A DNA stretch of 64,000 nucleotides from Polaribacter pacificus (GTDB lineage Bacteria; Bacteroidota; Bacteroidia; Flavobacteriales; Flavobacteriaceae). The notes beneath the pieces are model-generated. The model saw only the letters and a list, made by a program, of their open reading frames with translations. It searched no databases and was not told the origin of the DNA. Where the stretch lies: the NCBI RefSeq assembly GCF_038024035.1, contig NZ_CP150664.1, positions 1,178,001 through 1,242,000 of the forward strand, given 5' to 3'. Below are positions 39,592 to 48,956 of this stretch, piece by piece; position 1 is the first letter of the stretch; every line of letters starts with the position of its first letter. Made by a program: the position numbers and the translations under genes.

Positions 39592-39605
39592 AATTCAAAT
39601 AATTA
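39592..39605 (+). repeat. Shared 5'-leader motif AATTCAAATAATTA, copy 2
   Basis: Identical to 33983-33996 and placed 1 nt before the ATG at 39607 (4 nt before the ATG at 39610). Confidence 0.7.
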
Positions 39606-39606
39606 A

Positions 39607-42600
39607 ATGATGAAAACAAGGTTAAATGGAATGTTGACGCTATTATTAGCGTTGGTTGTGCAAATCGCATTTGCTCAACAAAGAACTGTAACGGGTACAG
39701 TTTCTGATGATTCTGGAGTACTGCCAAATGTTAGTATTTTGATTAAAGGCACTACTAATGGAACAGAAACCGATTTTGATGGAAAATACACTGTTAAAAC
39801 AAAGACAGGCGATGTGCTTGTATTTAGTTTTGTAGGTATGAAATCAGTAGAAAGAACTGTTGGTAGTTCTAATGTCATAGATGTAAAACTAGTAGAGGAT
39901 AGCAATATCTTAGACGAAGTAGTAATTCTAGGATACGGAACGAAAACAAAAAATGAGCTTACAGGTAGCGTTGTTACCGTAAAAGCAGATCAAATTAGAG
40001 ATGTACCAGTACTTTCTGTTGATCAAGCATTACAAGGTAGAGTTGCCGGATTGCAAATATCGAGTACTTCTGGTACGCCTGGAGCAATTCAGGACATCCG
40101 TATTCGTGGTGCAGGATCATTAAGTGCAAGTAACTCACCACTATATGTTATCGATGGTGTACCAGTAGTTTCTGGTGACTTTTCTGGTAGTGGATCAAGT
40201 AGTTCATTAAGTGCATTAGTTTCTATCAACTCTAAAGATGTTGAAAGCATGACTGTTTTAAAAGACGCGTCTGCAACAGCAGCTTATGGTGCTAGAGGAT
40301 CTAATGGGGTAATTGTAATTACAACAAAGAGAGGAAAGCAAGGAAAAGCAAGATTTTCATTCTCTAGTACTTTTGGATTTCAAAACGAAGCGAGAAACGA
40401 AAGAAGTTCATTAACTGCACATGAAAGAGCTACTTTGCTTGATGAAGCTGCATTTAACGCCTACGGGTCTTCTTTTAACTTTACAAAAGACAATGCTAGA
40501 GCCTTTGTAAAGCAATACAACTTAGGAGGGATTAATAGCTGGGATGAAACTTCAGAGTACAACTGGGGTGATCTAGTAGGTAATAAAGACGCTACTATTA
40601 AAGATTACAATATCTCAGTATCTGGAGGATCAGAAAAAACATCATACTATGCTTCATTAGGATATAATGAAACAGAAATGCTAGTTATCGGAGAGCCTTT
40701 TAAAAGAATCTCTGGATCTTTTAGTATGAATACAGAATTGAGAGAAAGTATTAAATTATCTCAATCTATAAATGTTTCAAACTCTAAGCAGAATCCAGTA
40801 TTAGAGTTGGGTACCTTTTTTGGAAACCCATTCTTAACAAGATATTATATGAATCCATTTTTCAATCCATATAATGCAGATGGGACTTACAATATTACTG
40901 GTATTGGATCATTACACAATACACTATACAGAAATGAAAACGACGTGAAGTACAATAAGCTAACGCGTATGTCAAGTAATACAAAATTAGATTTTTCTTT
41001 ACTAGAAAATTTAACATTCACTTCTAGAATGGGTCTAGATTTTGTATTGGCAGAATACAAATCATTTGACAACCGTTACAATGGTGATGGTGTTTCTGTA
41101 AATGGACGTGTAAGTATGTCTGACAACAAAAACTTTAACTGGGTGAGTCAAAACTCTTTAAACTATAAATTTAGTGTAGAGAAGCACAATTTTGATGTAA
41201 CGGCTCTTTTTGAGTATCAAAAAAACCATCAAAATTTCTTATCTGGATATGGTGAAAACTTTTCTACAGATGGTTTAACTAACATCGCAAGTGCAGGTGC
41301 TAACTTTGACGCTTCTTCTAGTTATTCAGATTGGATCAACGTTTCTTATTTAGGAATGGTAAACTACAACTATGACAGTAAATATGTTGCTGACATCACG
41401 TACAGACGTGAAGGATCTTCTCGTTTTGGTGCCGGTCAACGTTTTGGAGACTTTGGTTCTGTAGGTGTTGCATGGAACGTACACCAAGAATCATTTATCG
41501 AAGATTCAGCTTTTAACACACTTCGTGCTAGAGCATCTTGGGGTATCACAGGTAACTCTGGAATAGGGATCAACTCATACCAAGCTTTATTGGCATACAA
41601 TGCTGATTATGCTGGACAAGGAGCTATCTACCCTAGTCAATTAGGGAACCCATTATTATCTTGGGAAAAGGGAAATACTTTTGATTTAGGAGTTGATTTT
41701 GGACTTTGGGATAACAAATTGTCTGGTAACTTTTCTTATTTTAACAGAACTACATTTGATCTATTGCAAAGTGTACCCTTATCTCCTACTACTGGTTTTG
41801 GAGGTCAAACAACCAATATTGGTGAGGTTAAAAACACAGGGGTTGAAGTTGAGTTAAACTATGACATTATTAGAACTAAAGACTTTAACTGGTCTATCTC
41901 TGCGAATATGGGTACTGTAAATAACGAAATTACCAAATTGGCTAAGAATTCAATTGGTGATGATATAGATCCATTAGCAGGAAGTGTATACAAATCATCT
42001 GTTGTTGGGCAACCAATTTCTGGATGGACTATGAGAACTTGGGCAGGTGTAGATCCAGCAACTGGAGAGCCAAACTGGTATGTAGATGGTATTAGCGGTG
42101 CAGTAACTTCTAACTATAACTCTGCAGCTGTTGTATATCAAGGAGCTAGTGCATTACCAACCTATAACGGTGGTCTTTCTACTCACGTAGAAGTATTTGA
42201 CTTCTTTTTTGACGCAACTGTATACTTTACAGGAGGTCATAAAGTTTACGAGCAATACGCACAACATTATTTCAGAACAAATAGTTTTACGCTTGGTTCA
42301 TACAATGGTGTTAACGAATTGTTAGACAGATGGCAAAATCCAGGTGATGTAACCAATGTACCAAAATTGGTATACAATGGATCAGATAACTTTCACGCAA
42401 CAAGTTCAAGACATTTATATGATGGTGATTACATGCGTTTAAGAGATGTAACTTTTGGGTACAAATTACCTAATAGCTTATTGAGTAAAATAGGTGTTGA
42501 CTCTGCTACTTTTACAGTAAAAGGTACAAACTTATTTACATGGGTTAAGGATAGTGGTTTAAAGTTAGATCCTGAAGTACAAGCTACTGGGTATACAACT

Positions 42601-42654
42601 TTAACAACTCCTCCAGTAAAATCTGTTGTTTTTGGTATTAACATAAACTTTTAA
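39607..42654 (+). CDS. SusC/RagA-family TonB-linked outer membrane protein (second pair)
   Basis: A 1015-residue SusC-like importer. It may start at the first ATG (39607) or the second (39610), and the second aligns better with its paralogue at 34001. The signal peptide (NGMLTLLLALVVQIAFAQ) and the CarboxypepD_reg-like domain are nearly the same as in that paralogue up to about residue 105. From LDEVVILGYGTKTKNELTGS on, the plug (IRIRGAGSLSASNSPLYVIDGVPV) and barrel diverge and look like the more common RagA type. It ends GININF. It partners the SusD lipoprotein encoded 5 bp downstream. Substrate unknown. Confidence 0.95.
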   Translation: MMKTRLNGMLTLLLALVVQIAFAQQRTVTGTVSDDSGVLPNVSILIKGTTNGTETDFDGKYTVKTKTGDVLVFSFVGMKSVERTVGSSNVIDVKLVEDSNILDEVVILGYGTKTKNELTGSVVTVKADQIRDVPVLSVDQALQGRVAGLQISSTSGTPGAIQDIRIRGAGSLSASNSPLYVIDGVPVVSGDFSGSGSSSSLSALVSINSKDVESMTVLKDASATAAYGARGSNGVIVITTKRGKQGKARFSFSSTFGFQNEARNERSSLTAHERATLLDEAAFNAYGSSFNFTKDNARAFVKQYNLGGINSWDETSEYNWGDLVGNKDATIKDYNISVSGGSEKTSYYASLGYNETEMLVIGEPFKRISGSFSMNTELRESIKLSQSINVSNSKQNPVLELGTFFGNPFLTRYYMNPFFNPYNADGTYNITGIGSLHNTLYRNENDVKYNKLTRMSSNTKLDFSLLENLTFTSRMGLDFVLAEYKSFDNRYNGDGVSVNGRVSMSDNKNFNWVSQNSLNYKFSVEKHNFDVTALFEYQKNHQNFLSGYGENFSTDGLTNIASAGANFDASSSYSDWINVSYLGMVNYNYDSKYVADITYRREGSSRFGAGQRFGDFGSVGVAWNVHQESFIEDSAFNTLRARASWGITGNSGIGINSYQALLAYNADYAGQGAIYPSQLGNPLLSWEKGNTFDLGVDFGLWDNKLSGNFSYFNRTTFDLLQSVPLSPTTGFGGQTTNIGEVKNTGVEVELNYDIIRTKDFNWSISANMGTVNNEITKLAKNSIGDDIDPLAGSVYKSSVVGQPISGWTMRTWAGVDPATGEPNWYVDGISGAVTSNYNSAAVVYQGASALPTYNGGLSTHVEVFDFFFDATVYFTGGHKVYEQYAQHYFRTNSFTLGSYNGVNELLDRWQNPGDVTNVPKLVYNGSDNFHATSSRHLYDGDYMRLRDVTFGYKLPNSLLSKIGVDSATFTVKGTNLFTWVKDSGLKLDPEVQATGYTTLTTPPVKSVVFGININF

Positions 42655-42659
42655 TTAAA

Positions 42660-44030
42660 ATGAAAAAACTTATATATACAACATTTGCCGCTGTACTACT
42701 ATTTACAGCCGCTTCATGTTCAGATTCAGATTTAGATCCTACATTGGCTCAATCAAAAGATTTAGAATCAAATGTAAAGTCTGCAGAAGACCTAAAGGGG
42801 ATCTTATATGGCGCTTTAAACAGAATCTCATCGAGCACCTACTATGGTAGAGACTACATCATCATTAATGAAGTTCGATCAGACAATGCTTATTCAAATG
42901 GAAATTCTAACCGTTTTATCAACGAGGCTAGAATGGATATTTTACCAACACAGTCAAATGGTGTTTGGAGTCAACTGTATTCAGTGATTGGTTCTGCTAA
43001 TATTATTATTAATGCAGCAGATATTACAGGAGATGCAGCCGAAATCAATCATTACAAAGGTCAAGCTTTAGCGATTAGAGCCTTAGCTCATTTTGATTTG
43101 GTAAAATTATATGGACAACAACACGTTACCGGTGGATCAGATTTAGGTGTTCCTTACGTAACCACGTTTAGAGATCCTGATAACTATTTTCCAACTAGAA
43201 AAACAGCTACAGAAGTTAAAACTTTAGCAATTGCAGATTTAGACCAGGCATTAACATTAATGTCTCCAGCATTGAATGATGCTACTAAACAGACAATCAC
43301 CACACATGCAGCGAACGCTATTAAAGCAAAAATCGCATTGTATTTTGGTGATATGACTACTGCTAAAGATGCAGCATGGGCTGTGATCAATTCTCAAGCG
43401 TTTACCATTCCAGATGCTGCCGATTTTGCAGCTACTTGGTCTACTGATTCTGCTGCCAATTCAATTTTTGAAATTGCAGCAAGCCCAACAGACAATAGTG
43501 GAATTAATGGTTTGGCAAATATCTATAGAGGATCTACCTATGGCGATATTTCTATCTTACAAAATTTAAAAGATATTTATGACGCTAATGATGTTAGAGG
43601 TTCAGCAGCTTTTATTGGCTCAGATGCTCTAGGTATTAAAAATGTAGGAAAGTACCCAACTATGGGAACTTTTGACGATAACATTTCTGTTCTCAGATAC
43701 GAAGAAATGGTATTAATATATGCAGAAGCTATTTTAGCAACAGATCCTGTAGGTTCTTTAACCTATCTTAATATGATTCCTGCAAAACGAAATGCAACAA
43801 CATATTTAGTTTCGAGTCTTGACAATATTTTATTAGAAAGAAGAAAAGAATTTGCTTTTGAAGGAATGCGTTTTCACGATTTGGCAAGAACAGGAAAAGA
43901 TATTCCTTTAGTAGATCCATTTAACCAAACTCACGGTGGAGCTACTTACGGAGATTTTAGATATGCATATCCAATTCCAAACGCAGAAGCGGATGTAAAC
44001 TCTAATGTAGTTCAAAATAAAGGTTATTAA
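42660..44030 (+). CDS. RagB/SusD-family nutrient-binding outer membrane lipoprotein
   Basis: A 456-residue lipoprotein with lipobox TAASC (C20). The N-terminal region (VYGALNRISSSTYYG-like LYGALNRISSSTYYGRD) and the helical ALAIRALAHFDLVKLYGQ segment identify the classical RagB/SusD family, different from the SusD-like 2 protein of the first pair. The C-terminal RRKEFAFEGMRFHDLARTGK motif is also diagnostic. It would bind the ligand at the surface and close over the SusC barrel. A terminator follows 22 bp after the stop. Confidence 0.95.
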   Translation: MKKLIYTTFAAVLLFTAASCSDSDLDPTLAQSKDLESNVKSAEDLKGILYGALNRISSSTYYGRDYIIINEVRSDNAYSNGNSNRFINEARMDILPTQSNGVWSQLYSVIGSANIIINAADITGDAAEINHYKGQALAIRALAHFDLVKLYGQQHVTGGSDLGVPYVTTFRDPDNYFPTRKTATEVKTLAIADLDQALTLMSPALNDATKQTITTHAANAIKAKIALYFGDMTTAKDAAWAVINSQAFTIPDAADFAATWSTDSAANSIFEIAASPTDNSGINGLANIYRGSTYGDISILQNLKDIYDANDVRGSAAFIGSDALGIKNVGKYPTMGTFDDNISVLRYEEMVLIYAEAILATDPVGSLTYLNMIPAKRNATTYLVSSLDNILLERRKEFAFEGMRFHDLARTGKDIPLVDPFNQTHGGATYGDFRYAYPIPNAEADVNSNVVQNKGY

Positions 44031-44052
44031 TTATTTGAATATTTTGAATATT

Positions 44053-44082
44053 AAAAACCACCTCTTTTGAGGTGGTTTTTTT
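44053..44082 (+). terminator. Terminator of the second susCD operon
   Basis: A 12-bp stem (AAAAACCACCTC / GAGGTGGTTTTT) with a TTTT loop and extra T residues, directly followed by the promoter region of rlmB. Confidence 0.9.
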
Positions 44083-44093
44083 ATATAAAAAAG

Positions 44094-44101
44094 TACCTTT
44101 G
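44094..44101 (+). promoter_or_regulatory. -7 element of rlmB abutting the start codon
   Basis: TACCTTTG followed by CA matches the -7 consensus exactly and ends 4 nt before the ATG at 44106. A start site 5-7 nt further on would give a leaderless or near-leaderless mRNA. A TTTG lies 24 nt upstream, inside the terminator loop. Confidence 0.55.
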
Positions 44102-44105
44102 CAGC

Positions 44106-44849
44106 ATGGAACATCAAACAGAGAACATTTTTGGAATTCGCGCAATCATAGAAGCAATTAATAGTGGATCTACGATTAGTAAAATTTATCTGCAAAAAGA
44201 GCTAAAAGGTCCATTGTTTTCAGAACTACACAGTTTGGTTAAAAGCAACGGAATAGCTACTAGCATGGTTCCTGTAGAAAAATTAGACAGACTTTCTAAA
44301 CACAACAACCACCAAGGTGCAGTGGCTCAAATTTCTCCTATTGCTTTTTTTGATTTGGAAACATTGATAGAAAAAACAGTAGCCGAAGGTAAAACACCCC
44401 TGTTTTTATTATTAGACCAATTGTCAGATGTTCGAAACTTTGGTGCCATAATTAGAACCGCAGAGTGTACCGGAGTTAATGGTATTGTTATCCAAAAAAG
44501 TGGAAGCGCTCCTGTAAATGCAGAAACCATAAAAACCTCAGCTGGTGCAGCCTTTAAAGTACCTATTTGTAAAGTAGATCACCTAAAAGACGCCCTATTT
44601 GTTTTACAGGCCTCAGAGATTAAAACAGTTGCTGCCACAGAAAAAACCGAAGACTCTATCTTTGATGTTAACTTTAATCAACCCATTGCAATAATTATGG
44701 GATCTGAACACAGAGGTGTAAATCCTTCTATTTTAAAGATGGTTGATTACAAAGCAAAATTACCTTTGTTAGGAGAAATAGATTCTTTAAATGTATCTGT
44801 TGCTTGTGGAGCATTCTTATACGAAACTGTTAGACAGCGAATGCTTTAA
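44106..44849 (+). CDS. rlmB: 23S rRNA 2'-O-ribose methyltransferase, RlmB/TrmH (SpoU) family
   Basis: From the ATG at 44106 the protein has 247 residues. An in-frame TTG at 44067 would start inside the terminator and is not credible. The N-terminal substrate-binding domain (NIFGIRAIIEAINSG) is followed by the SPOUT knot motifs: LDQLSDVRNFGAIIRTAEC, IIMGSEHRGVN and LPLLGEIDSLNVSVA, which bind S-adenosylmethionine. RlmB methylates G2251 of the 23S rRNA P loop in E. coli. Whether this one acts on rRNA or tRNA cannot be settled from sequence alone. Confidence 0.93.
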   Translation: MEHQTENIFGIRAIIEAINSGSTISKIYLQKELKGPLFSELHSLVKSNGIATSMVPVEKLDRLSKHNNHQGAVAQISPIAFFDLETLIEKTVAEGKTPLFLLLDQLSDVRNFGAIIRTAECTGVNGIVIQKSGSAPVNAETIKTSAGAAFKVPICKVDHLKDALFVLQASEIKTVAATEKTEDSIFDVNFNQPIAIIMGSEHRGVNPSILKMVDYKAKLPLLGEIDSLNVSVACGAFLYETVRQRML

Positions 44850-45517
44850 TCAGTTTCTAATTCATCGTTAGAATTATTAGGTGGATTAAAATTGCCGTCC
44901 TCATCAAAGAGCAAATCAAATTCTGTTTCTTGAAACTCTACCCTTTTCTGTATAATTCCTTTTTCTCTAAAATAAAAGGCAAACAGCAAACCTGAAAGAA
45001 ACCCAGAGAGGTGACCTTCCCATGAGATTCCATCTTCTATTGGTAATACATACCAGACCATACTTCCGTATAAAAAAATCACAACCAAAGAAACAGCCAC
45101 CAATTGATATTGCTTTTTAATTAAGCCACTAAAAAAAACAAAACTAAAGAGCAGGTAAACAATTCCGCTGGCACCAATATGATAGGCTTCTCTTGCAAAC
45201 AACCATGTTAAAAATCCACTAAGGAGACCACCATAAACAAGCACAGACTTATAAACATCTTTATAGAAATAGACTAAACAGCTTAAGAGCACGAATAACG
45301 GAACTGCATTATTAAATACATGCATAGCGTCTCCATGAATAAAAGGAGCTGTTAGAAGCCCTCTGAGACCAATAAATTTTCTCGGATAAATACCAAAGTG
45401 ATTAAAACTGGTATCAAAGTAAATTTCAAAAGCATAAATGAGCCAAATACTCACGATCGCAAGAAAAGGAATTAGAATATGGGGCTTAAAAAATGAGAAT
45501 TTACTAGGCTCTTTCAT
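44846..45517 (-). CDS. Rhomboid-family intramembrane serine protease
   Basis: From the ATG at 45517 the protein has 223 residues and about six membrane helices. The catalytic serine S117 lies in GASGIVY and the histidine H169 in WEGHLSGFLSG, the normal dyad. The HGDAMHVFNN motif near residue 61 is also typical. A frame start 18 codons upstream (45571) is possible, but the internal ATG follows an AAGGG and gives the usual short cytosolic N-terminus. The acidic C-terminal 40 residues are cytosolic. The gene overlaps the rlmB stop by 4 bp on the other strand. Its substrate is unknown. Confidence 0.88.
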   Translation of the reverse strand: MKEPSKFSFFKPHILIPFLAIVSIWLIYAFEIYFDTSFNHFGIYPRKFIGLRGLLTAPFIHGDAMHVFNNAVPLFVLLSCLVYFYKDVYKSVLVYGGLLSGFLTWLFAREAYHIGASGIVYLLFSFVFFSGLIKKQYQLVAVSLVVIFLYGSMVWYVLPIEDGISWEGHLSGFLSGLLFAFYFREKGIIQKRVEFQETEFDLLFDEDGNFNPPNNSNDELETD

Positions 45518-45593
45518 ACCCTTAAAGAAACAAAAATTCAACCAAAGTGTTAATTGCTGAAAATCTGTCATAAAACTTTCCTATTTTTACTCT

Positions 45594-46865
45594 ATGAATG
45601 AACCTTTAGCTGAAAGAATCAGACCAAAAACTCTTGAAGATTACATAAGCCAACAACATCTGGTTGGTGATAAAGGAATATTAACCCAACATATTAAGCA
45701 GGGTATCATTCCTTCTTTAATTTTATGGGGGCCTCCTGGAATTGGAAAAACAACCTTGGCCAACATTATCGCCAAAGAATCAAACCGTCCATTTTACACA
45801 TTGAGCGCTATTAGCTCTGGAGTAAAGGATGTACGTGAAGTTATTGAAAAAGCCAAGCAAAGTGGAGGTTTGTTTACTCAAAAAAATCCAATTCTTTTTA
45901 TTGATGAGATTCATCGATTTAGCAAATCTCAACAAGATTCTTTGTTGGGAGCAGTAGAAAAAGGCTGGATTACACTCATAGGAGCAACAACAGAAAACCC
46001 GAGTTTTGAGGTCATTCCTGCCCTCCTATCAAGATGTCAAGTCTATATTTTAAATTCTTTTGACAAAGATGATTTGGTTTCTCTCCTCTATCGAGCAATA
46101 GAAAAAGATCCTTTTATCGCTAAGAAAAAAATAACACTTAAAGAGACTGATGCCCTGCTACAAGTTTCAGGTGGTGATGCCAGAAAACTCTTAAATATTT
46201 TTGAACTGTTAGTTGCGTCAGAAGACCAAATTGAGATCACCAATAAGCTGGTACTTGAGAAGATTCAAAAAAATACAGTTCGGTATGACAAAACTGGTGA
46301 ACAGCATTATGATATTGTATCTGCCTTTATCAAATCAATTAGAGGTAGTGATCCCAATGCTGCTGTGTATTGGCTCGCAAGAATGATTGAAGGTGGAGAA
46401 GATGTGAAATTTATCGCTAGAAGGCTCCTAATTTTAGCTTCTGAAGATATCGGAAACGCTAATCCTACCGCACTTATACTGGCTAATAACACCTTTCAAT
46501 CGGTGACCGCAATCGGCTATCCAGAGTCTCGAATCATCTTGAGTCAATGTGCTATCTACTTAGCAAACTCTGCTAAAAGCAACGCTTCTTATATGGCGAT
46601 AAACAAAGCTCAGGAACTCGTAAAAAAAACAGGCGATTTATCAATTCCTTTGCATTTGAGAAATGCTCCAACAAAATTAATGAAAGACTTAGATTACGGG
46701 AAAAACTATCAATACGCCCATAACTATGAGCAAAACTTTGTAGAACAAGAGTTTTTACCAGATGAAATTTCCAATACTAAATTGTACGAACCAGGAAACA
46801 ATCAACGAGAAAATGCTTTTAAGGAACTTTTGAAAGCTCGATGGAAAAACAAGTATGATTATTAA
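45594..46865 (+). CDS. rarA: Replication-associated recombination protein A (RarA/MgsA)
   Basis: A 423-residue AAA+ ATPase of the clamp-loader clade that acts at stalled replication forks. Walker A GPPGIGKT is at residues 46-53, Walker B LFIDEIHRF at about 101-109, and sensor 1 GATTENPSFEV follows. The C-terminal MgsA domain contains DPNAAVYWLARMIEGGED. Length is standard. It is divergent from the rhomboid gene and convergent with the next gene; the two stop codons share the palindrome TTAA. Confidence 0.96.
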   Translation: MNEPLAERIRPKTLEDYISQQHLVGDKGILTQHIKQGIIPSLILWGPPGIGKTTLANIIAKESNRPFYTLSAISSGVKDVREVIEKAKQSGGLFTQKNPILFIDEIHRFSKSQQDSLLGAVEKGWITLIGATTENPSFEVIPALLSRCQVYILNSFDKDDLVSLLYRAIEKDPFIAKKKITLKETDALLQVSGGDARKLLNIFELLVASEDQIEITNKLVLEKIQKNTVRYDKTGEQHYDIVSAFIKSIRGSDPNAAVYWLARMIEGGEDVKFIARRLLILASEDIGNANPTALILANNTFQSVTAIGYPESRIILSQCAIYLANSAKSNASYMAINKAQELVKKTGDLSIPLHLRNAPTKLMKDLDYGKNYQYAHNYEQNFVEQEFLPDEISNTKLYEPGNNQRENAFKELLKARWKNKYDY

Positions 46866-47572
46866 AATTTAATTTGATATTTCTTAACAAGAAGCTGGTC
46901 ATTTTCATAATACTCAGCTATCCACAATTGATCATTGCCTTTATATAATAAACCATTCTTTCCTTTGAGTATAAAAACAGTAGGCTGATTGGTTTTTAAG
47001 ACAGTAAACACACTATTAGAAGCCTCATCTAACAATTGATACCCATTTACAATTGCCTTTGCAGCTAAAACAACATCAACCTTTTTTACAGCTAGATTTT
47101 TTGTTATAACCTTAGCAATTACAGCATCTTTAGCCACTGGTTTTGGTACATATTGATACTTTAATTTTTCTATAGACAGAAACGCTTCTCTAATGGCTTC
47201 ATGGTAGGCTTTTTTAAACTCTTTCTCCTTACTAGACCCAAGCTCACTAGTATATACAACCTTATTATTACAATCTTTTAAAACAACATTTACTCGAATT
47301 CTAAGAAAACCAGAACTCTCCGTTAGCTCTGCATACAAAGCATTACAGCGATTCATATTTAAATCATCTGGCAACACATCAGAACTTAAAAAAGCAGTAA
47401 AACCGTACTTATTAAAAAGAAACTTGGTTAATGAACTGGTTTGATACTTATCTGTTCCTTTTAAAAAATCAAACTTATCAGAAACCACTACATACTTATA
47501 ATTATTGACGGTACTTTGCGCAAAAACATGTGCAGTAAACAACACCAGCACCAAAGTAATATATTTTTTCAT
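46862..47572 (-). CDS. Exported protein of unknown function (third gene of envelope operon)
   Basis: A 236-residue protein with a signal peptide (about 1-18, ending HVFAQ). No named family is recognised. The first half (YKYVVVSDKFDFLKGTDKYQ, then CNALYAELTESSGFLRIRV) resembles periplasmic proteins of Bacteroidota that are conserved in sequence but not in known role. The second half ends with strands (TVFILKGKNGLLYKGNDQLW). It follows the DUF5723 gene by 2 bp, so it belongs to the same operon, and may work with the barrel and lipoprotein. It meets the rarA stop codon tail to tail. Confidence 0.8.
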   Translation of the reverse strand: MKKYITLVLVLFTAHVFAQSTVNNYKYVVVSDKFDFLKGTDKYQTSSLTKFLFNKYGFTAFLSSDVLPDDLNMNRCNALYAELTESSGFLRIRVNVVLKDCNNKVVYTSELGSSKEKEFKKAYHEAIREAFLSIEKLKYQYVPKPVAKDAVIAKVITKNLAVKKVDVVLAAKAIVNGYQLLDEASNSVFTVLKTNQPTVFILKGKNGLLYKGNDQLWIAEYYENDQLLVKKYQIKF

Positions 47573-47574
47573 TT

Positions 47575-48954
47575 TTATTCTATTATAAGGTTTATTCCTG
47601 TCTGAAAAGAGACCACTCTTGAGTTTTCAATTTTTGAAATTTCAAAAATATTATCAATCATTCCATACCATTGAAATTTGCCAAAGGTTGCAGAAACAGC
47701 GACACCTATATTTGACAACGATAAATCATCTATGGTGTAGGTTACTTTTGTCTGAAAATTATCCCCAATCTTTTTCTCATAAAAAGCAGTCATACTAACT
47801 AGGTTTTGTAGTGGCCTAGACACCACATACATTTGAGCTCCAACAGTAGTATCATAATACCCTTTTAGATTGGTTACAAAACAATCCTGAATCACTTTAT
47901 TTCCAAAACTGTAGCTTATAGATGCATTCCATTTAGCAGGCCTCCAAGCAGTATAAATTTCGTCATTATTTTCTTGAACGACACCGGTATTAAATTCATT
48001 TTTTAAGTTCTCCCAATAATCTATTGGATTGCTTATACTGTTTAAGATATTAACCCCATCAAAAGAATAATCTCCTTTTACATAGGTGTTTTTAACGTTC
48101 TTAACATAATTAATATAACCAATATCTAAAACGCTACCAGTAATTTGCGTCTGAGCAGAAAAATGGTAGGTAAATCCAAGATCAAACCCCACCCCTCTAT
48201 TTTCTCCAAAAAATGAATTTGAAAACACATCTGATGAAGAAACAGAAGAACGACCGGTTTTATCATAAAAACCACTCGTATGAACTTCTACATTGACATT
48301 TTCAAGTTGGTGCTGATAAATATTACTACCTGCTTCACGGGTGGTAAACGTTCCAGAATTCCCCTTTGAAAAAACATTCATAGCACCTGAATAAAGTTTT
48401 AAACGAGCTCCTATATTTAATTTCTCATTTATTTTACTAGAGATCCCTACATGTAAAACTCCCAACACATCTCCTTCTGCTCTAATTTGTGATAAATCAA
48501 AGGCATGGTTGAGATATGGAGTAGTTCCTTTTAAAAAAAACTGCATGACATCTTTAGGAAAATACCCTGTCACATCAAGTTCTTCATAAAAACCCATACT
48601 TAGATAAGACCGATCATTAAGTCGATACCCAAAATTAAATACTTCTATGTTTGCATTAACATTTAAATAATCTGTACTTCTAAGTGCATTTGTTAACGTA
48701 TTTAACTTATCTACAAATGGTATCCCGTCTTTTAAAAACAAGTTAGACAAAGTACCTTGAGTCGCTCCTGCGCCAAAAGACAACCTCGAAAGAAATGGCA
48801 CCCCTAAATGATATCTTAAATTGGTCTCAGCTCCAGGGTTTAAAAGTAGTGTTTGAGGTAAGTCGGCAAAACCATATAACAGCTTGTCTGATTGGGATTG
48901 AACATTAAGGCTAATCAAACAAATGACTAGAGCTGCAAATTTTTTTAAAGTCAT
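47575..48954 (-). CDS. DUF5723 family outer membrane beta-barrel protein
   Basis: A 459-residue protein with a signal peptide (about 1-20, ending NVQSQ) and a strand-rich body. The N-terminal LLYGFADLPQTLLLNPGAE, then HLGVPFLSRLSFGAGATQG, is the recognised start of DUF5723 proteins, which resemble PorP/FadL-type barrels. The final strand (VSFQTGINLIIE) fits outer membrane insertion. Function is unknown. It lies 2 bp after a small lipoprotein gene and 2 bp before another exported protein, so the three probably act together in the envelope. Confidence 0.85.
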   Translation of the reverse strand: MTLKKFAALVICLISLNVQSQSDKLLYGFADLPQTLLLNPGAETNLRYHLGVPFLSRLSFGAGATQGTLSNLFLKDGIPFVDKLNTLTNALRSTDYLNVNANIEVFNFGYRLNDRSYLSMGFYEELDVTGYFPKDVMQFFLKGTTPYLNHAFDLSQIRAEGDVLGVLHVGISSKINEKLNIGARLKLYSGAMNVFSKGNSGTFTTREAGSNIYQHQLENVNVEVHTSGFYDKTGRSSVSSSDVFSNSFFGENRGVGFDLGFTYHFSAQTQITGSVLDIGYINYVKNVKNTYVKGDYSFDGVNILNSISNPIDYWENLKNEFNTGVVQENNDEIYTAWRPAKWNASISYSFGNKVIQDCFVTNLKGYYDTTVGAQMYVVSRPLQNLVSMTAFYEKKIGDNFQTKVTYTIDDLSLSNIGVAVSATFGKFQWYGMIDNIFEISKIENSRVVSFQTGINLIIE

Positions 48955-48956
48955 TT

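Noticed and set aside
44028..44040. Inverted copy of the AATTCAAATAATTA-like motif after susD
   Set aside because: Only a partial match in AT-rich sequence, beside a stop codon; probably chance.
44067..44105. Upstream TTG extension of rlmB
   Set aside because: It would begin inside the terminator hairpin and include the promoter.
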